A DNA stretch of 64,000 nucleotides from Chryseobacterium cucumeris (GTDB taxonomy: Bacteria > Bacteroidota > Bacteroidia > Flavobacteriales > Weeksellaceae). How positions within the stretch are numbered: the stretch's first letter is position 1; every line of letters starts with the position of its first letter. The notes under the pieces were generated by a model. That model saw only the letters and a program-made list of their open reading frames with translations, was not told the DNA's origin and did not search any database. The translations under genes and the position numbers were made by a program. The stretch spans positions 124,001 to 188,000 of the forward strand of contig NZ_CP068760.1 in the NCBI RefSeq assembly GCF_016775705.1. The letters run 5' to 3'. Positions 7,672 to 16,677 of the stretch are shown piece by piece.

Positions 7672-8256
7672 ATGAAAGGTATTACACTACTTGCTTTATC
7701 AATATTTTCTACAGCGTTTTTATCATTTACTCCTATCAGCAAAAAATACATTGTCATTGATGCCGGACATGGCGGAAATGATTTTGGGGCTGCTTATGGT
7801 GAAATTCTGGAAAAAAATATTGCATTAAGCATTGCTAAGGAAATCCGGAAAATCAATGAAAACCAGGATAAGTATGAGGTCATTTTAACAAGGGATGCAG
7901 ACAGTTCTCCTACCCTTGCTGAAAGAACAGATCAGATCAATAAGCTGAACCCTGAAATGGTCATTTCTCTTCACGTTAACAGTTCTCCTCAGAAGGAGAG
8001 ATCTGACAACGGATTTGAAGTTTACGTTCAGAATTCTGACGTATCAAAGGAGTTGGCCGGAAAAATCTATAAGAAATTCAATGCCCGTAAAATTGAAGAA
8101 CGCCAAAATCTTCACATGCTAAGAGAGACCAAAGCACCTGCTGTATTGGTAGAACTTGGTTTTATCAATAATTCCGATAACAGGAATTATATTACCAGTG
8201 AGAAAGGGCAGAAAGAAATCGCACAAAAATTTGTTGAGATTATCAACGAATATTAA
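7672..8256 (+). CDS. N-acetylmuramoyl-L-alanine amidase (Amidase_3)
   Basis: 194 residues with an N-terminal signal sequence (about 1-20). The zinc-amidase ligands are in place: His33 in the Asp-Ala-Gly-His-Gly-Gly motif, Glu47, His101 in Ser-Leu-His-Val-Asn, and the catalytic Glu161 in Val-Glu-Leu-Gly-Phe. It cleaves the bond between N-acetylmuramate and L-Ala in periplasmic peptidoglycan, as in cell separation or turnover. Single catalytic domain with no AMIN or LysM targeting module. Followed by a hairpin terminator. Confidence 0.93.
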   Translation: MKGITLLALSIFSTAFLSFTPISKKYIVIDAGHGGNDFGAAYGEILEKNIALSIAKEIRKINENQDKYEVILTRDADSSPTLAERTDQINKLNPEMVISLHVNSSPQKERSDNGFEVYVQNSDVSKELAGKIYKKFNARKIEERQNLHMLRETKAPAVLVELGFINNSDNRNYITSEKGQKEIAQKFVEIINEY

Positions 8257-8289
8257 ATAAAGAAACAATTTCTGATTTTACTCAGAATA

Positions 8290-8333
8290 AAACCCGGTAA
8301 AGGACTTCTGGAACTTTGTTGTTTACCGGGTTT
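8290..8333 (+). terminator. Hairpin after the amidase gene
   Basis: Twelve-bp perfect stem AAACCCGGTAAA/TTTACCGGGTTT with a 20-nt loop, between convergent genes. The T-tract is weak. Confidence 0.6.
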
Positions 8334-8341
8334 GTCAATTT

Positions 8342-9157
8342 TTATGAATTAAAACTTTTCTTCCAGCTTTCTACCAATCCGGAGAAACGCGAGGTTTCAA
8401 AAGTCTTGTTTCTTATCTTACCTACAGAAAACATACCTTTCTCATCAGAAATCATTAAAATTTCTTCAGCCTTCTGAGATTCAAATGCGATAATCTCGTG
8501 TTCCTGAATATCTGCAAGATTATTTTTATGTAAAAAAGTAACAAAGTTTTCCATCAAAGGAGAAATGTAAGCTCCTTCCGTCTGCTTTGGTACTTTGATA
8601 ACATCACCTTCCAAAAAGAGAAGGTTTCCGGCAGTGGTACGTGCTATTCTTTTGTTTGGATTCAGAAGGATCACATCGTCAAGATCATTTTCCTGCGCAT
8701 AGATCACTCCGTAAATATTTTCCGGACAGTGAACCCGGATATTGCTCAAAAGGTTGTTATTAACATTAATTTCCTTAATCAAATCCAATTCCAGAGGTCT
8801 TTGATGAACAGCAAGCACATCAGCCATTTCCGTCACCTCGTAAAAATAGGAAACGGAAGATTTGGCCAATGTCATTCCATCATTATTTCTGAACACCTGG
8901 AAATTGATAATTCCATTGCTTATGCCTTTGCCTTCAATAATTTCTTTTTGAAAAAGGGTCTGGAAAAACTCCAGCGTGTAAGTCAAAGGAATATTCAGTC
9001 TCATCTTTCTCATGGAAGCCATTAGAAAAAAATAGCATTCTTCGTCCATGATCAATCCACCATTTCTTAGAAAGAAAGAAACTTTTACTGAGTCTCCCCA
9101 AAGAAAAGCTCTGTTCTTTACATGTAACTCGTCTGATGTAAAATATTGATTTTCCAA
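8342..9157 (-). CDS. Class IV aminotransferase (PabC/Ilv-like fold)
   Basis: 271 residues, PLP fold-type IV. The N-terminal segment Asn-Arg-Ala-Phe-Leu-Trp-Gly-Asp-Ser resembles the 'NRgf.yGDgvfe' motif of PabC and D-amino-acid transaminases, and a Lys-Glu-Ile-Asn segment in mid-protein is the likely PLP lysine region. The usual Glu-x-Thr/Ser-x-x-Asn motif is degenerate (Ala-Arg-Thr-Thr-Ala-Gly-Asn), so the substrate (4-amino-4-deoxychorismate, branched-chain or other) cannot be assigned. No ATG is available at the N-terminus; TTG at 9157 is the apparent start. Cytoplasmic. Confidence 0.78.
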   Translation of the reverse strand: MENQYFTSDELHVKNRAFLWGDSVKVSFFLRNGGLIMDEECYFFLMASMRKMRLNIPLTYTLEFFQTLFQKEIIEGKGISNGIINFQVFRNNDGMTLAKSSVSYFYEVTEMADVLAVHQRPLELDLIKEINVNNNLLSNIRVHCPENIYGVIYAQENDLDDVILLNPNKRIARTTAGNLLFLEGDVIKVPKQTEGAYISPLMENFVTFLHKNNLADIQEHEIIAFESQKAEEILMISDEKGMFSVGKIRNKTFETSRFSGLVESWKKSFNS

Positions 9158-9188
9158 ATTTTGATGTAATTTATTTACAAAAAAATAA

Positions 9189-9206
9189 TGAACGATAAAT
9201 CGTTCA
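9189..9206 (-). terminator. Terminator after the START-like gene
   Basis: Eight-bp stem TGAACGAT/ATCGTTCA followed on the minus strand by TTATTTTTTTG. Confidence 0.6.
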
Positions 9207-9235
9207 TCAGTTTTATCATTTCATATAGCCCGGTA

Positions 9236-9622
9236 TTATGCCGCACCTAGTTTTATTCTAAGGTTTTCGATAAGATTTTCCCAATACATTGCATTTTCCT
9301 CTTCATCACCTTCTTCACAGAAGTCTGTAATATTTAGAGCCAGATCTTCTGTAATATCATCAATTGTGATAGTCATTTCAAAGAAATTTTTTGTTCCTTC
9401 ATCTTCTTCCCATCTGAAACGCACGAAACCTTCAGGCTTATATCTGATCAAAGTGGCCTTCTCAGCAGGACCTCCACCCCAGCTAAAAAAGAAATCATCG
9501 CCTTTCTCTGTTACCTCATCCGCAAACCATTCAGACAATCCCTCTGCAGTCGCCAGATATTCATACAAAATCTCTGATAAACAGTGCATTGGAAATTCGT
9601 AATGGACTTTATGTTTCGCCAT
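9236..9622 (-). CDS. START-like domain protein (SRPBCC superfamily)
   Basis: 128 residues, cytoplasmic. The pattern of an N-terminal strand (Lys-Val-His-Tyr-Glu-Phe), a helix with Leu-Ser-Glu-Trp-Phe-Ala-Asp (about 30-36), and repeated strands with Gly-Phe-Val-Arg-Phe-Arg-Trp fits the Bet v1/START-like fold of small Bacteroidota proteins. Such domains bind hydrophobic ligands; the ligand here is unknown. It is flanked by two aminotransferase genes but separated from both by terminators, so there is no operon partner. Confidence 0.72.
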   Translation of the reverse strand: MAKHKVHYEFPMHCLSEILYEYLATAEGLSEWFADEVTEKGDDFFFSWGGGPAEKATLIRYKPEGFVRFRWEEDEGTKNFFEMTITIDDITEDLALNITDFCEEGDEEENAMYWENLIENLRIKLGAA

Positions 9623-9780
9623 ATAATCTTTGTTTTATCGTCCCGCAATATATAAATTAATTTTTTTATTACGCAAAAAAACAATTACTTTTTTATAGAA
9701 TCTGCATGATATTTATCACTGGATTTAAATCCCTGTGATGGTAAGTTTTAAAGCTAAAAGTTACCATGCAAGACATAAAA

Positions 9781-9805
9781 AAATCTCTCCTTTCCGGAGA
9801 GATTT
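9781..9805 (-). terminator. Terminator of the class III aminotransferase gene
   Basis: Ten-bp perfect stem AAATCTCTCC/GGAGAGATTT with a 5-nt loop and a T7 tract on the minus strand, just after the stop at 9811. Confidence 0.88.
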
Positions 9806-9810
9806 TATCT

Positions 9811-10992
9811 TTAGTTTTCATTCAGTATATCGAGAATAATCTGACACCCTTCTCTTATTTCATCCAGAGATAATGTAAGAGGCGGAGAGATTCTCAGGTA
9901 TTCATTTCTGTACAGCTGCCAGAAAACAATAAGCCCTTTATCCATGCATTTTTTAGCTACTTCCAGTGTGTATTCAGGAGTTCCTAAGTTCACGGCAAGC
10001 ATCAGCCCTTTACCGTTGATATTTTTGATTTTAGGATGAACCAAAAGTTCTCTGAACAATTTCTCTTTTTCCTCTACTTCATTCATTAAGCCGCTTTCCA
10101 GCACTTCTTTCAATGTTGCATAACTTGCAGCCGCAATCAACGGGTTTCCTCCAAAAGTAGTAATGTGACCCAATTTAGGAGAATGTGAAAGCGTTTCCAT
10201 GATTTCTCTGGAACTCATAAAAGCTCCTACAGGAACACCGCCTCCCATTCCTTTACCCATGACAAGAATATCAGGAACGATACCAAAGTGCTCGAAAGAG
10301 AATAACTTCCCTGTTCTTCCAAATCCCGGCTGTATTTCGTCTAAAATTAAAAGCGCTCCTACTTCTTCACATCTTCTCTTCAGTTTGATCAGGTAATCGT
10401 TATCCGGTACCAAAAATCCTGCTGCTCCCTGAATGGTTTCAAGGATAACACAAGCCGTCTTTTCTGTAATTTTATCGAAGTCTTCTTCATTGTTAAATTC
10501 AATAAAAGAAACCATCGGTAATAAAGGACGGAATTCTCTCTTGTGAGTTTCATTTCCTGAAACACTCAAAGCGCCGTGGGTATTTCCATGGTAAGAGTTT
10601 TTAAAGGAAACAATTTCTTCTCTTCCGGTGTATCTTTTGGCTAATTTTAAGCTTCCGTCAATGGCTTCCGCACCGCTATTCACAAGGTATGTAACTTCCA
10701 GGGGATCAGGAGTAGCTTCAGCAAGCAATCTGCATAGTGCTACAGGCTTTTCCTGTGCATATTCACCATACACCATTACGTGTAGGTATTTATCCGTCTG
10801 CTCTTTGATAGCATCCACAACTTTAGGATGTGAATGTCCCAGCGTATTGGCAGAAACTCCTGCTACAAAGTCAAGATATCTTTTTCCGTCTGTACCGTAA
10901 ATATAGCTTCCTATTGCTTTCTCTACTTCAAAACCTGCAGCAAATTTTGTGGTTTGAGCCTGATATGTAAAAAAATCTTTATGCATTTCCAT
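9811..10992 (-). CDS. Class III aminotransferase (acetylornithine/aspartate aminotransferase family)
   Basis: 393 residues from the ATG at 10992; a TTG-initiated extension to 11013 overlaps the -7 box and is rejected. PLP fold-type I class III signatures are clear: Tyr-Leu-Asp-Phe-Val-Ala-Gly near the N-terminus, Asn-Ser-Gly-Ala-Glu-Ala (PLP phosphate contact), Leu-Ile-Leu-Asp-Glu-Ile-Gln (Asp to the pyridine nitrogen), and Gly-Lys-Gly-Met-Gly-Gly-Gly with the Schiff-base lysine. This is the ArgD/4-aminobutyrate branch; the exact amine donor cannot be decided without arg genes nearby. Confidence 0.88.
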   Translation of the reverse strand: MEMHKDFFTYQAQTTKFAAGFEVEKAIGSYIYGTDGKRYLDFVAGVSANTLGHSHPKVVDAIKEQTDKYLHVMVYGEYAQEKPVALCRLLAEATPDPLEVTYLVNSGAEAIDGSLKLAKRYTGREEIVSFKNSYHGNTHGALSVSGNETHKREFRPLLPMVSFIEFNNEEDFDKITEKTACVILETIQGAAGFLVPDNDYLIKLKRRCEEVGALLILDEIQPGFGRTGKLFSFEHFGIVPDILVMGKGMGGGVPVGAFMSSREIMETLSHSPKLGHITTFGGNPLIAAASYATLKEVLESGLMNEVEEKEKLFRELLVHPKIKNINGKGLMLAVNLGTPEYTLEVAKKCMDKGLIVFWQLYRNEYLRISPPLTLSLDEIREGCQIILDILNEN

Positions 10993-11010
10993 TGTCTCCA
11001 AAAATTTCAG

Positions 11011-11018
11011 CAAAGCTA
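11011..11018 (-). promoter_or_regulatory. -7 box of the class III aminotransferase gene
   Basis: Minus-strand TAGCTTTG, 19 nt from the ATG at 10992. It supports the shorter start. Confidence 0.45.
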
Positions 11019-11054
11019 TAAAAGATTCATTAAACGTTAAAATTAATCCACAAA

Positions 11055-11079
11055 AAAGACCAGCATTTTACTGGTCTTT
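11055..11079 (-). terminator. Terminator of the fur-like/OstA-like operon
   Basis: Nine-bp perfect stem AAAGACCAG/CTGGTCTTT, 7-nt loop, then TTTTTT on the minus strand, 4 nt after the OstA-like stop. Confidence 0.88.
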
Positions 11080-11082
11080 CTG

Positions 11083-12822
11083 TTATTTTCTGGTACGTTT
11101 AGGTTTTTTAGCTTCTTCTTTGGCCTTTTCATCATCTATGGCTTTCTGTGCTTTATCGAAGAGCTCATTATCTGCTGTATATTGTATTTCTTCGTTATTC
11201 GGAGTGTCTACAAGGATGTCCTGCCATTTCCGGATCCTGTCTTTGGTATTCCAGTTAAAATCCGGGAATTTTCTTTTTGACGGCTCTATCATACTCATCG
11301 GATAGGTATCGGAAACAGCTCCGATACTGCAGGAAATAATCTGTAATGCTCTTTCTTCAAACAATGCTCCGATAATTCCGCAGGTAGACAAGGTAATCCC
11401 TATTCTTTCCGGTTTTTTGGTTTCCTGATCGGTATCATCAACATAGACGATAGATTGGGCGTTTCCAACTACTCTTGCTTCTTTAATAGCATTTTTCTCA
11501 TAGTACACCGTCATGAATTTCCCTTTCACCTGATTGAACTCATCTTTCAGGTTCAGGGAGTCTACTTTACTGATGGCAAAGGCATTTCCAATTACTTTTA
11601 AGGAATCAATATCTTCCGTTTTGGTATTGAAGTAGGCTTCTACTTTATCTCCGGTTACCTGCTTTTCACCGCTCCAAAGAATCGGGTTGGTATACATATG
11701 CATGATTCCGTCTGTTTCGTTGAAAGCAATGGAATCTGCTCTTCCCTGTGCATTGGATTTATAAATACGGGCTTTTTTGAAGGCTCTAAGATAGCTTTTC
11801 TTCACTTTGATATCCAGTGAGTCCGGTCTTTGATAAGAAATAATTTTTTCTGCAGCGAAATAAATGGAGTCTTTTTCCATCACTTTTACAGCATACGGAC
11901 TTTTGGTCATCATTGCAGAGTCTTTTTTCTCAAAAATTTCTCCGTATCCTCCTTTTATGTATCTTTTTTCTTTAGGATCATCCAGGGTTACATTGCCTGT
12001 TGCTTTACCAAACCCTGAAATCTGATTGTAGTACATATCATCACCGGTAAGGATTTTTTCATTGTAAAATATCCTTGAGTTTTTGGTTAAATACGCCTCC
12101 TTGGAATCCATTTTATAGGTTCCTCTTTCCGTATAGATTCTGTTTCGTGGATTGGTTTTGCTGGTAATGGTTGTAGGACCATTAAAATCGGCAATTTTTG
12201 TGTTTTGATTCTGTTTGATATTTGGACCTTCTATAGTATACTGAGGGGTTTCAATCTTTACATTTCCTGTAAGGTCAACTACTCTTGTATTGAGAAAATA
12301 AGTTCCTACTTTAGCATAGGTAACATTCTGGCCATCCGAGATCGTTCCTCCTGTATTAAAATACGCTTGATTAGCCAGCCTGTCATAATACAGAATATCT
12401 GTTTTTATGGTCTGTTTAGGATCCGTCAGGACCACATTTTTTCGGGCAACACCTTTCTGGGTATTGGCATCATATTCCATTTCTCCTGCTGTGATTACAG
12501 AGCCGTCTGTATTTTGAAGTCTTGTATTACCTATTGCTTTTACAAAGTTTTCTTCATTATACAGAACTACTTCATCTGCAGTAAGAATGGATCCCTGATG
12601 TTCTATCTGAACATGACCGGTAAAATATTGATTCCCGTCGTATTTTTCAGGATCTTTCTTGATTTCGTCTGCGTGGATGATCTTTACTTTATCTTCAGGT
12701 CTCACCTGTTGAGGCTGAGTGGGTGAAGGAGCCTGCAGATAAGGATCTCTCTTCACAGGAGTTTTATCCTGCGCAAAGTTGAGCGTAGAAATAAAGAGTA
12801 ACAGAAAAAGGGCTATTCTCAT
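11083..12822 (-). CDS. OstA-like protein (LptA/LptD N-terminal-type repeats)
   Basis: 579 residues with a signal peptide (about 1-17). From about residue 45 it is made of repeated beta strands of the OstA/LptA type, with recurring 'Asp-x-Leu-Tyr-Tyr-Asp' and 'Gly-Asn-Val' motifs characteristic of the beta-jellyroll that carries lipopolysaccharide across the periplasm. It has more repeats than LptA and no outer-membrane barrel. The C-terminus is Lys-rich and charged. Role by family: LPS transport bridge or related envelope glycolipid export; not proven here. It begins 3 nt after the Fur-like gene. Confidence 0.82.
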   Translation of the reverse strand: MRIALFLLLFISTLNFAQDKTPVKRDPYLQAPSPTQPQQVRPEDKVKIIHADEIKKDPEKYDGNQYFTGHVQIEHQGSILTADEVVLYNEENFVKAIGNTRLQNTDGSVITAGEMEYDANTQKGVARKNVVLTDPKQTIKTDILYYDRLANQAYFNTGGTISDGQNVTYAKVGTYFLNTRVVDLTGNVKIETPQYTIEGPNIKQNQNTKIADFNGPTTITSKTNPRNRIYTERGTYKMDSKEAYLTKNSRIFYNEKILTGDDMYYNQISGFGKATGNVTLDDPKEKRYIKGGYGEIFEKKDSAMMTKSPYAVKVMEKDSIYFAAEKIISYQRPDSLDIKVKKSYLRAFKKARIYKSNAQGRADSIAFNETDGIMHMYTNPILWSGEKQVTGDKVEAYFNTKTEDIDSLKVIGNAFAISKVDSLNLKDEFNQVKGKFMTVYYEKNAIKEARVVGNAQSIVYVDDTDQETKKPERIGITLSTCGIIGALFEERALQIISCSIGAVSDTYPMSMIEPSKRKFPDFNWNTKDRIRKWQDILVDTPNNEEIQYTADNELFDKAQKAIDDEKAKEEAKKPKRTRK

Positions 12823-12825
12823 TAA

Positions 12826-13299
12826 TTAGTCATTCTTAGTGCCATAGAAATATAGCGAATGAGAATCAATTTTTACGCCAAATGCTTCTTCAATGGCTTC
12901 TTTGATTCCTTGGATTCTTGGGTCACAGAATTCAATAATTTCCTCAATCTCTTTATCAGAGTCTTTTTTGTAGATCACCAGGTGATCATGCTGTTTGTCA
13001 AAATAAGACTTTTCATAAGACGAAGAAGTCAATGTCTTTTCTCCGAACTGATGCTTACGGATTAAACCTGCATCAAGGAAAATTTCAATCGTGTTGTAAA
13101 TCGTTGCTTTGGAAACGTGATATTTCTTCTGCATCATCAGAAGATACAGATCATCAACATTGAAGTGATGATCCATATTATAAATTTCTTCCAATATCGT
13201 ATATCTTTCAGGTGTGTTTCTGAACCCTTTTTCTAATAAGTAGTTTCTCAAAACATCCTTGATCAAAGCTATATTTTTTTCTTTTTGTATTGTATCCAT
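12826..13299 (-). CDS. Fur-family transcriptional regulator
   Basis: 157 residues. The N-terminal winged helix contains the recognition segment Tyr-His-Val-Ser-Lys-Ala-Thr-Ile-Tyr-Asn-Thr (about residues 60-70), typical of Fur/PerR/Zur. The metal-site remnant Gln-His-Asp-His-Leu-Val-Ile follows, then the C-terminal dimerisation domain with a Cys-Asp-Pro segment. The CxxC structural zinc motifs of most Fur proteins are absent, as in several Bacteroidota homologues. It is the promoter-proximal gene, with the OstA-like gene 3 nt downstream. Which metal or peroxide it senses cannot be told. Confidence 0.9.
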   Translation of the reverse strand: MDTIQKEKNIALIKDVLRNYLLEKGFRNTPERYTILEEIYNMDHHFNVDDLYLLMMQKKYHVSKATIYNTIEIFLDAGLIRKHQFGEKTLTSSSYEKSYFDKQHDHLVIYKKDSDKEIEEIIEFCDPRIQGIKEAIEEAFGVKIDSHSLYFYGTKND

Positions 13300-13314
13300 T
13301 AAAAAAATTATCTA

Positions 13315-13322
13315 CAAATTTA
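13315..13322 (-). promoter_or_regulatory. -7 box of the fur-like gene
   Basis: Minus-strand TAAATTTG, 16 nt from the ATG at 13299; predicted leader about 10 nt. Confidence 0.55.
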
Positions 13323-13363
13323 TTGAATTTTATTTAAATAGATAGTATGGTTAATACAGGTGG

Positions 13364-15358
13364 CTACGAGTTGTGACGGAAATACCCGGACTGCTCGATC
13401 TTATTGTCATAAACTGTTAATTCTGTGATCGGTGCAGATTCCACTTCAACATTGTGCGAAGATACTCCCCAGGCCTTAAAGTCGTCACTTCCTATATACT
13501 TCACAAAGTTGTAAATGTTAAGAGTAATCTTTTGTTTAACAGTTAAAAGGATATCGTTGATATAGGTGTTATCTATGATGACATATTTAAGATCCGGCGG
13601 TATATCATGAGCTCTTAAAGATGGATGGCTGCTTCTTGAAGGAATGGTTCCGTCCGCCATTAAGTCTTTAAGAACCATATTGAAATAATCGTTGATTCTT
13701 CGGTCTACTTTAAATCCTAAAAGGAAATTGATCTTATAGACGGTTCCCGGAAGAATCTCGTCTACAGTATATCTGAAAGTATAGGGATCTTCCTGATTGA
13801 CAATACTCAGGATAAAATAATGATCTGCTCTTTTCGGCTGTTTTTTGATGATGGAATAGATAATTTTGGATTCCACTTCATCATTTCTTTTTGCCCTGCT
13901 CAGGTAAGCAAGATTGGTAGCATATTTCGGAATAGTTTCGTCCAGCTTCATGTCTTTAAGGATAGACACATATTTTTCTATTTTCACAAACTGGATAAAT
14001 CTTGTTTTGATCAGTCTTCCGTTGTACCATGCATACATAGAAACTCCGATAGAACCTGCCAATACAACGGTAATCCATCCACCTTCCATAAATTTGATGA
14101 TGTTGGCACTGAAGAATCCTAATTCGATAGCCATGTAAACCATTGCGAAAACCAGAATCAGAACCTTGCTTACTCTATGCTTCAGCAGCCAGAATACTAA
14201 TAAAACGGTGGTCATCAACATCGTTACGGTAATGGAAAGTCCGTAAGCGGCTTCCATTTTTCCTGATTCTTTGAAATGCAGAACGACAATGATACACAGG
14301 ATAAGAAGTCCCCAGTTGATTCTTGGAATATACATCTGTCCTTTTACTCCGGAAGGGTAATCAATTTTCTGATTCGGCCAAAGGTTAAGAGACATTGCTT
14401 CTGAGAATATGGTGAACGAACCTGTAATCAATGCCTGGCTGGCAATAATTGCAGCGGCTGTTGCTAAAATTACTCCCGGAATGATCATCCATTCCTGCAT
14501 GATTCCGAAGAACGGGTTTATTACAGAGAAACCTGGTTTGTTATGATTGGTCAGAAGCCATGCGCCCTGTCCAAGATAGTTTAGAATAAGCATGATCTTA
14601 ACGAATGCCCAGCTTACTCTGATGTTTTTAGCTCCGCAGTGTCCCAGGTCAGAATACAGTGCTTCTGCTCCGGTAGTACAAAGGAAAACCGCTCCAAGAA
14701 TGACAATGGCACTCGGAGAGTTAACAATGAGCTTATAAGCGTAATAAGGGTTGAAAGATCTTAAAATCTCAAAGTTTTCACTTAAATGCATCACTCCTAG
14801 GCCTCCCAATACCAGGAACCAAACTACCATTACCGGACCAAAAAATTTTCCGATAAAACTGGTCCCGAACTGCTGTACCACAAAAATGGCAATCAGAATT
14901 CCGATGGTGATTGGAACAACAGGAGTATGGGGATTATAAATTTCAAGACCTTCAATAGCTGACATTACCGTCAGTGATGGGGTAATTACTCCGTCTGCAA
15001 TAAGTGCCGCAGCACCAATAATCGCAATAAGGTACAGCCATCCTTTTTTAAGGTTTCTTACCAATGAAAACAAGGCAAGAATACCTCCTTCACCTTTGTT
15101 GTCTGCTCTCAAAGCAATGATCACATATTTGATTGTGGTCTGCAAAGTAAGGGTCCAGATAATACATGAAAGAGCTCCTTCTATGTATTCATTGAAAGGC
15201 ATATTGCTTCCCTGGGATCTTGCATTCACAATTGCTTTCATTACGTAAAGCGGAGAGGTACCAATATCTCCAAAAACAATTCCTAGAGACACTAAAACTC
15301 CTATGAAGGAAAGTTTCTTTATGTCGAAGTGGTAGCCATCTTCTGTAACTTCTGCCAT
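13364..15358 (-). CDS. kup: Kup-type low-affinity potassium transporter
   Basis: 664 residues, full length for KUP/HAK/KT. The N-terminal conserved block Gly-Ile-Val-Phe-Gly-Asp-Ile-Gly-Thr-Ser-Pro-Leu-Tyr is at about residues 21-33, and Asp-Asn-Lys-Gly-Glu-Gly-Gly follows at about 86-92. About 12 transmembrane segments fill residues 15-455, and a cytoplasmic C-terminal domain (about 460-664) completes it. It imports K+ with H+ across the inner membrane. A single gene between fur-like and pdhB genes, with its own -7 box upstream. Confidence 0.96.
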   Translation of the reverse strand: MAEVTEDGYHFDIKKLSFIGVLVSLGIVFGDIGTSPLYVMKAIVNARSQGSNMPFNEYIEGALSCIIWTLTLQTTIKYVIIALRADNKGEGGILALFSLVRNLKKGWLYLIAIIGAAALIADGVITPSLTVMSAIEGLEIYNPHTPVVPITIGILIAIFVVQQFGTSFIGKFFGPVMVVWFLVLGGLGVMHLSENFEILRSFNPYYAYKLIVNSPSAIVILGAVFLCTTGAEALYSDLGHCGAKNIRVSWAFVKIMLILNYLGQGAWLLTNHNKPGFSVINPFFGIMQEWMIIPGVILATAAAIIASQALITGSFTIFSEAMSLNLWPNQKIDYPSGVKGQMYIPRINWGLLILCIIVVLHFKESGKMEAAYGLSITVTMLMTTVLLVFWLLKHRVSKVLILVFAMVYMAIELGFFSANIIKFMEGGWITVVLAGSIGVSMYAWYNGRLIKTRFIQFVKIEKYVSILKDMKLDETIPKYATNLAYLSRAKRNDEVESKIIYSIIKKQPKRADHYFILSIVNQEDPYTFRYTVDEILPGTVYKINFLLGFKVDRRINDYFNMVLKDLMADGTIPSRSSHPSLRAHDIPPDLKYVIIDNTYINDILLTVKQKITLNIYNFVKYIGSDDFKAWGVSSHNVEVESAPITELTVYDNKIEQSGYFRHNS

Positions 15359-15383
15359 ATCAGCTTAATTTATTTTAAAGGCG

Positions 15384-15391
15384 CAAATTTA
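15384..15391 (-). promoter_or_regulatory. -7 box of kup
   Basis: Minus-strand TAAATTTG, 26 nt from the kup ATG; it follows the pdhB terminator. Confidence 0.55.
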
Positions 15392-15440
15392 TACTAATTT
15401 TATGACGTCAAGAATTTTTCTTCATGAATATAATAAATGA

Positions 15441-15464
15441 AAAAACTTCCTTTCGGAAGTTTTT
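15441..15464 (-). terminator. Terminator of pdhB
   Basis: Ten-bp perfect stem AAAAACTTCC/GGAAGTTTTT, 4-nt loop, T-tract, 9 nt beyond the pdhB stop. Confidence 0.92.
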
Positions 15465-15472
15465 TTCTATAA

Positions 15473-16453
15473 CTATTTTACGTACATCGCTTTTTTGATC
15501 TCCTCTTTTACTTTTTCAAGTTTTGGGAACCATTCTGCAAATAATGCTGCAGAGTAAGGTGCAGGTGCATCAGGAGTAGTAATTCTCTTGATAGGAGCAT
15601 CTAAATAATCAAATGCTTTTTGCTGTACCATATAAGTAATTTCTGAAGATACTGATCCGAATGGCCAAGCTTCTTCTAAAATAACCAGTCTGTTTGTTTT
15701 CTTTACAGATTCTAAAATTGTATCGAAGTCAAGAGGACGAACAGTTCTAAGGTCGATAACTTCTACAGAGATTCCTTCTTTAGCCATATCTTCTGCTGCC
15801 TGTAAAGCCAGTTTCATGATCTTTCCGAAAGAAACCAGAGTAACGTCTGTACCTTGTCTCTTGATATCTGCTTTTCCTATTGGTAAGTAGTATTCTTCTT
15901 CAGGAATTTCCATTTTATCTCCATACATCTGCTCAGATTCCATGAAAATAACAGGGTCATTATCCTGGATCGCTGTTTTTAACAATCCTTTTGCGTCATA
16001 AGGGTTAGAAGGTACCACCACTTTAAGTCCAGGGCAGTTGGCAAACCAGTTTTCAAATGCCTGAGAGTGAGTAGCTCCTAATTGTCCTGCAGAAGCAGTA
16101 GGCCCACGGAAAACAATTGGACAATTCCACTGTCCGCCACTCATCTGACGGATTTTCGCTGCGTTATTGATAATCTGATCAATTCCTACCAATGAGAAAT
16201 TGAATGTCATAAATTCTACGATGGGTCTGTTTCCATTCATTGCAGCTCCCACAGAGATTCCTGTAAATCCAAGTTCTGCAATCGGTGTGTCAATTATTCT
16301 TTTTGGACCAAATTCATCCAGCATTCCTTTTGAAGCCTTATATGCACCATTATATTCTGCAACTTCCTCCCCCATCAGGTAGATGGATTCGTCTTTACGC
16401 ATTTCCTCGCTCATTGCCTGTGCAATTACCTCACGAAAAGTATATTCTGCCAT
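15473..16453 (-). CDS. pdhB: Pyruvate dehydrogenase E1 component, beta subunit
   Basis: 326 residues, usual length for E1-beta of the alpha2beta2 type. Signatures: Met-Gly-Glu-Glu-Val-Ala near residue 27 (cofactor-site Glu region), Phe-Arg-Gly-Pro and Gly-Ala-Thr-His-Ser-Gln in the middle, and Leu-Glu-Glu-Ala-Trp near the end. With E1-alpha it uses thiamine pyrophosphate to decarboxylate pyruvate and acylate the lipoyl E2. No alpha subunit, E2 or E3 lies next to it; it stands alone with a terminator. A branched-chain 2-oxoacid role is the alternative. Confidence 0.9.
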   Translation of the reverse strand: MAEYTFREVIAQAMSEEMRKDESIYLMGEEVAEYNGAYKASKGMLDEFGPKRIIDTPIAELGFTGISVGAAMNGNRPIVEFMTFNFSLVGIDQIINNAAKIRQMSGGQWNCPIVFRGPTASAGQLGATHSQAFENWFANCPGLKVVVPSNPYDAKGLLKTAIQDNDPVIFMESEQMYGDKMEIPEEEYYLPIGKADIKRQGTDVTLVSFGKIMKLALQAAEDMAKEGISVEVIDLRTVRPLDFDTILESVKKTNRLVILEEAWPFGSVSSEITYMVQQKAFDYLDAPIKRITTPDAPAPYSAALFAEWFPKLEKVKEEIKKAMYVK

Positions 16454-16476
16454 ATTTTCTTGAAAAATTTAGACTA

Positions 16477-16484
16477 CAAAAGTA
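16477..16484 (-). promoter_or_regulatory. -7 box of pdhB
   Basis: Minus-strand TACTTTTG, 24 nt from the ATG. Confidence 0.5.
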
Positions 16485-16677
16485 GTGTTTTTTTATTATA
16501 CACATCATAAAAACGCTCTTCATTTCCATGAGAAGTCATAATATTAACTGTATTTAAAATAAATTTTTCTTCCTGATGTCCCGTTCTTGTGGATTTTCCA
16601 GCTTCCTGAGAATTTTTGTTCATAAAAAATGACATCTCATTTCTGAAATGTCATCTAAAATTCTATTTAAACTTAAA

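Noticed and set aside
10993..11013. TTG start for the class III aminotransferase
   Set aside because: The extra codons overlap the TAGCTTTG -7 box; ATG 10992 gives the normal N-terminus.
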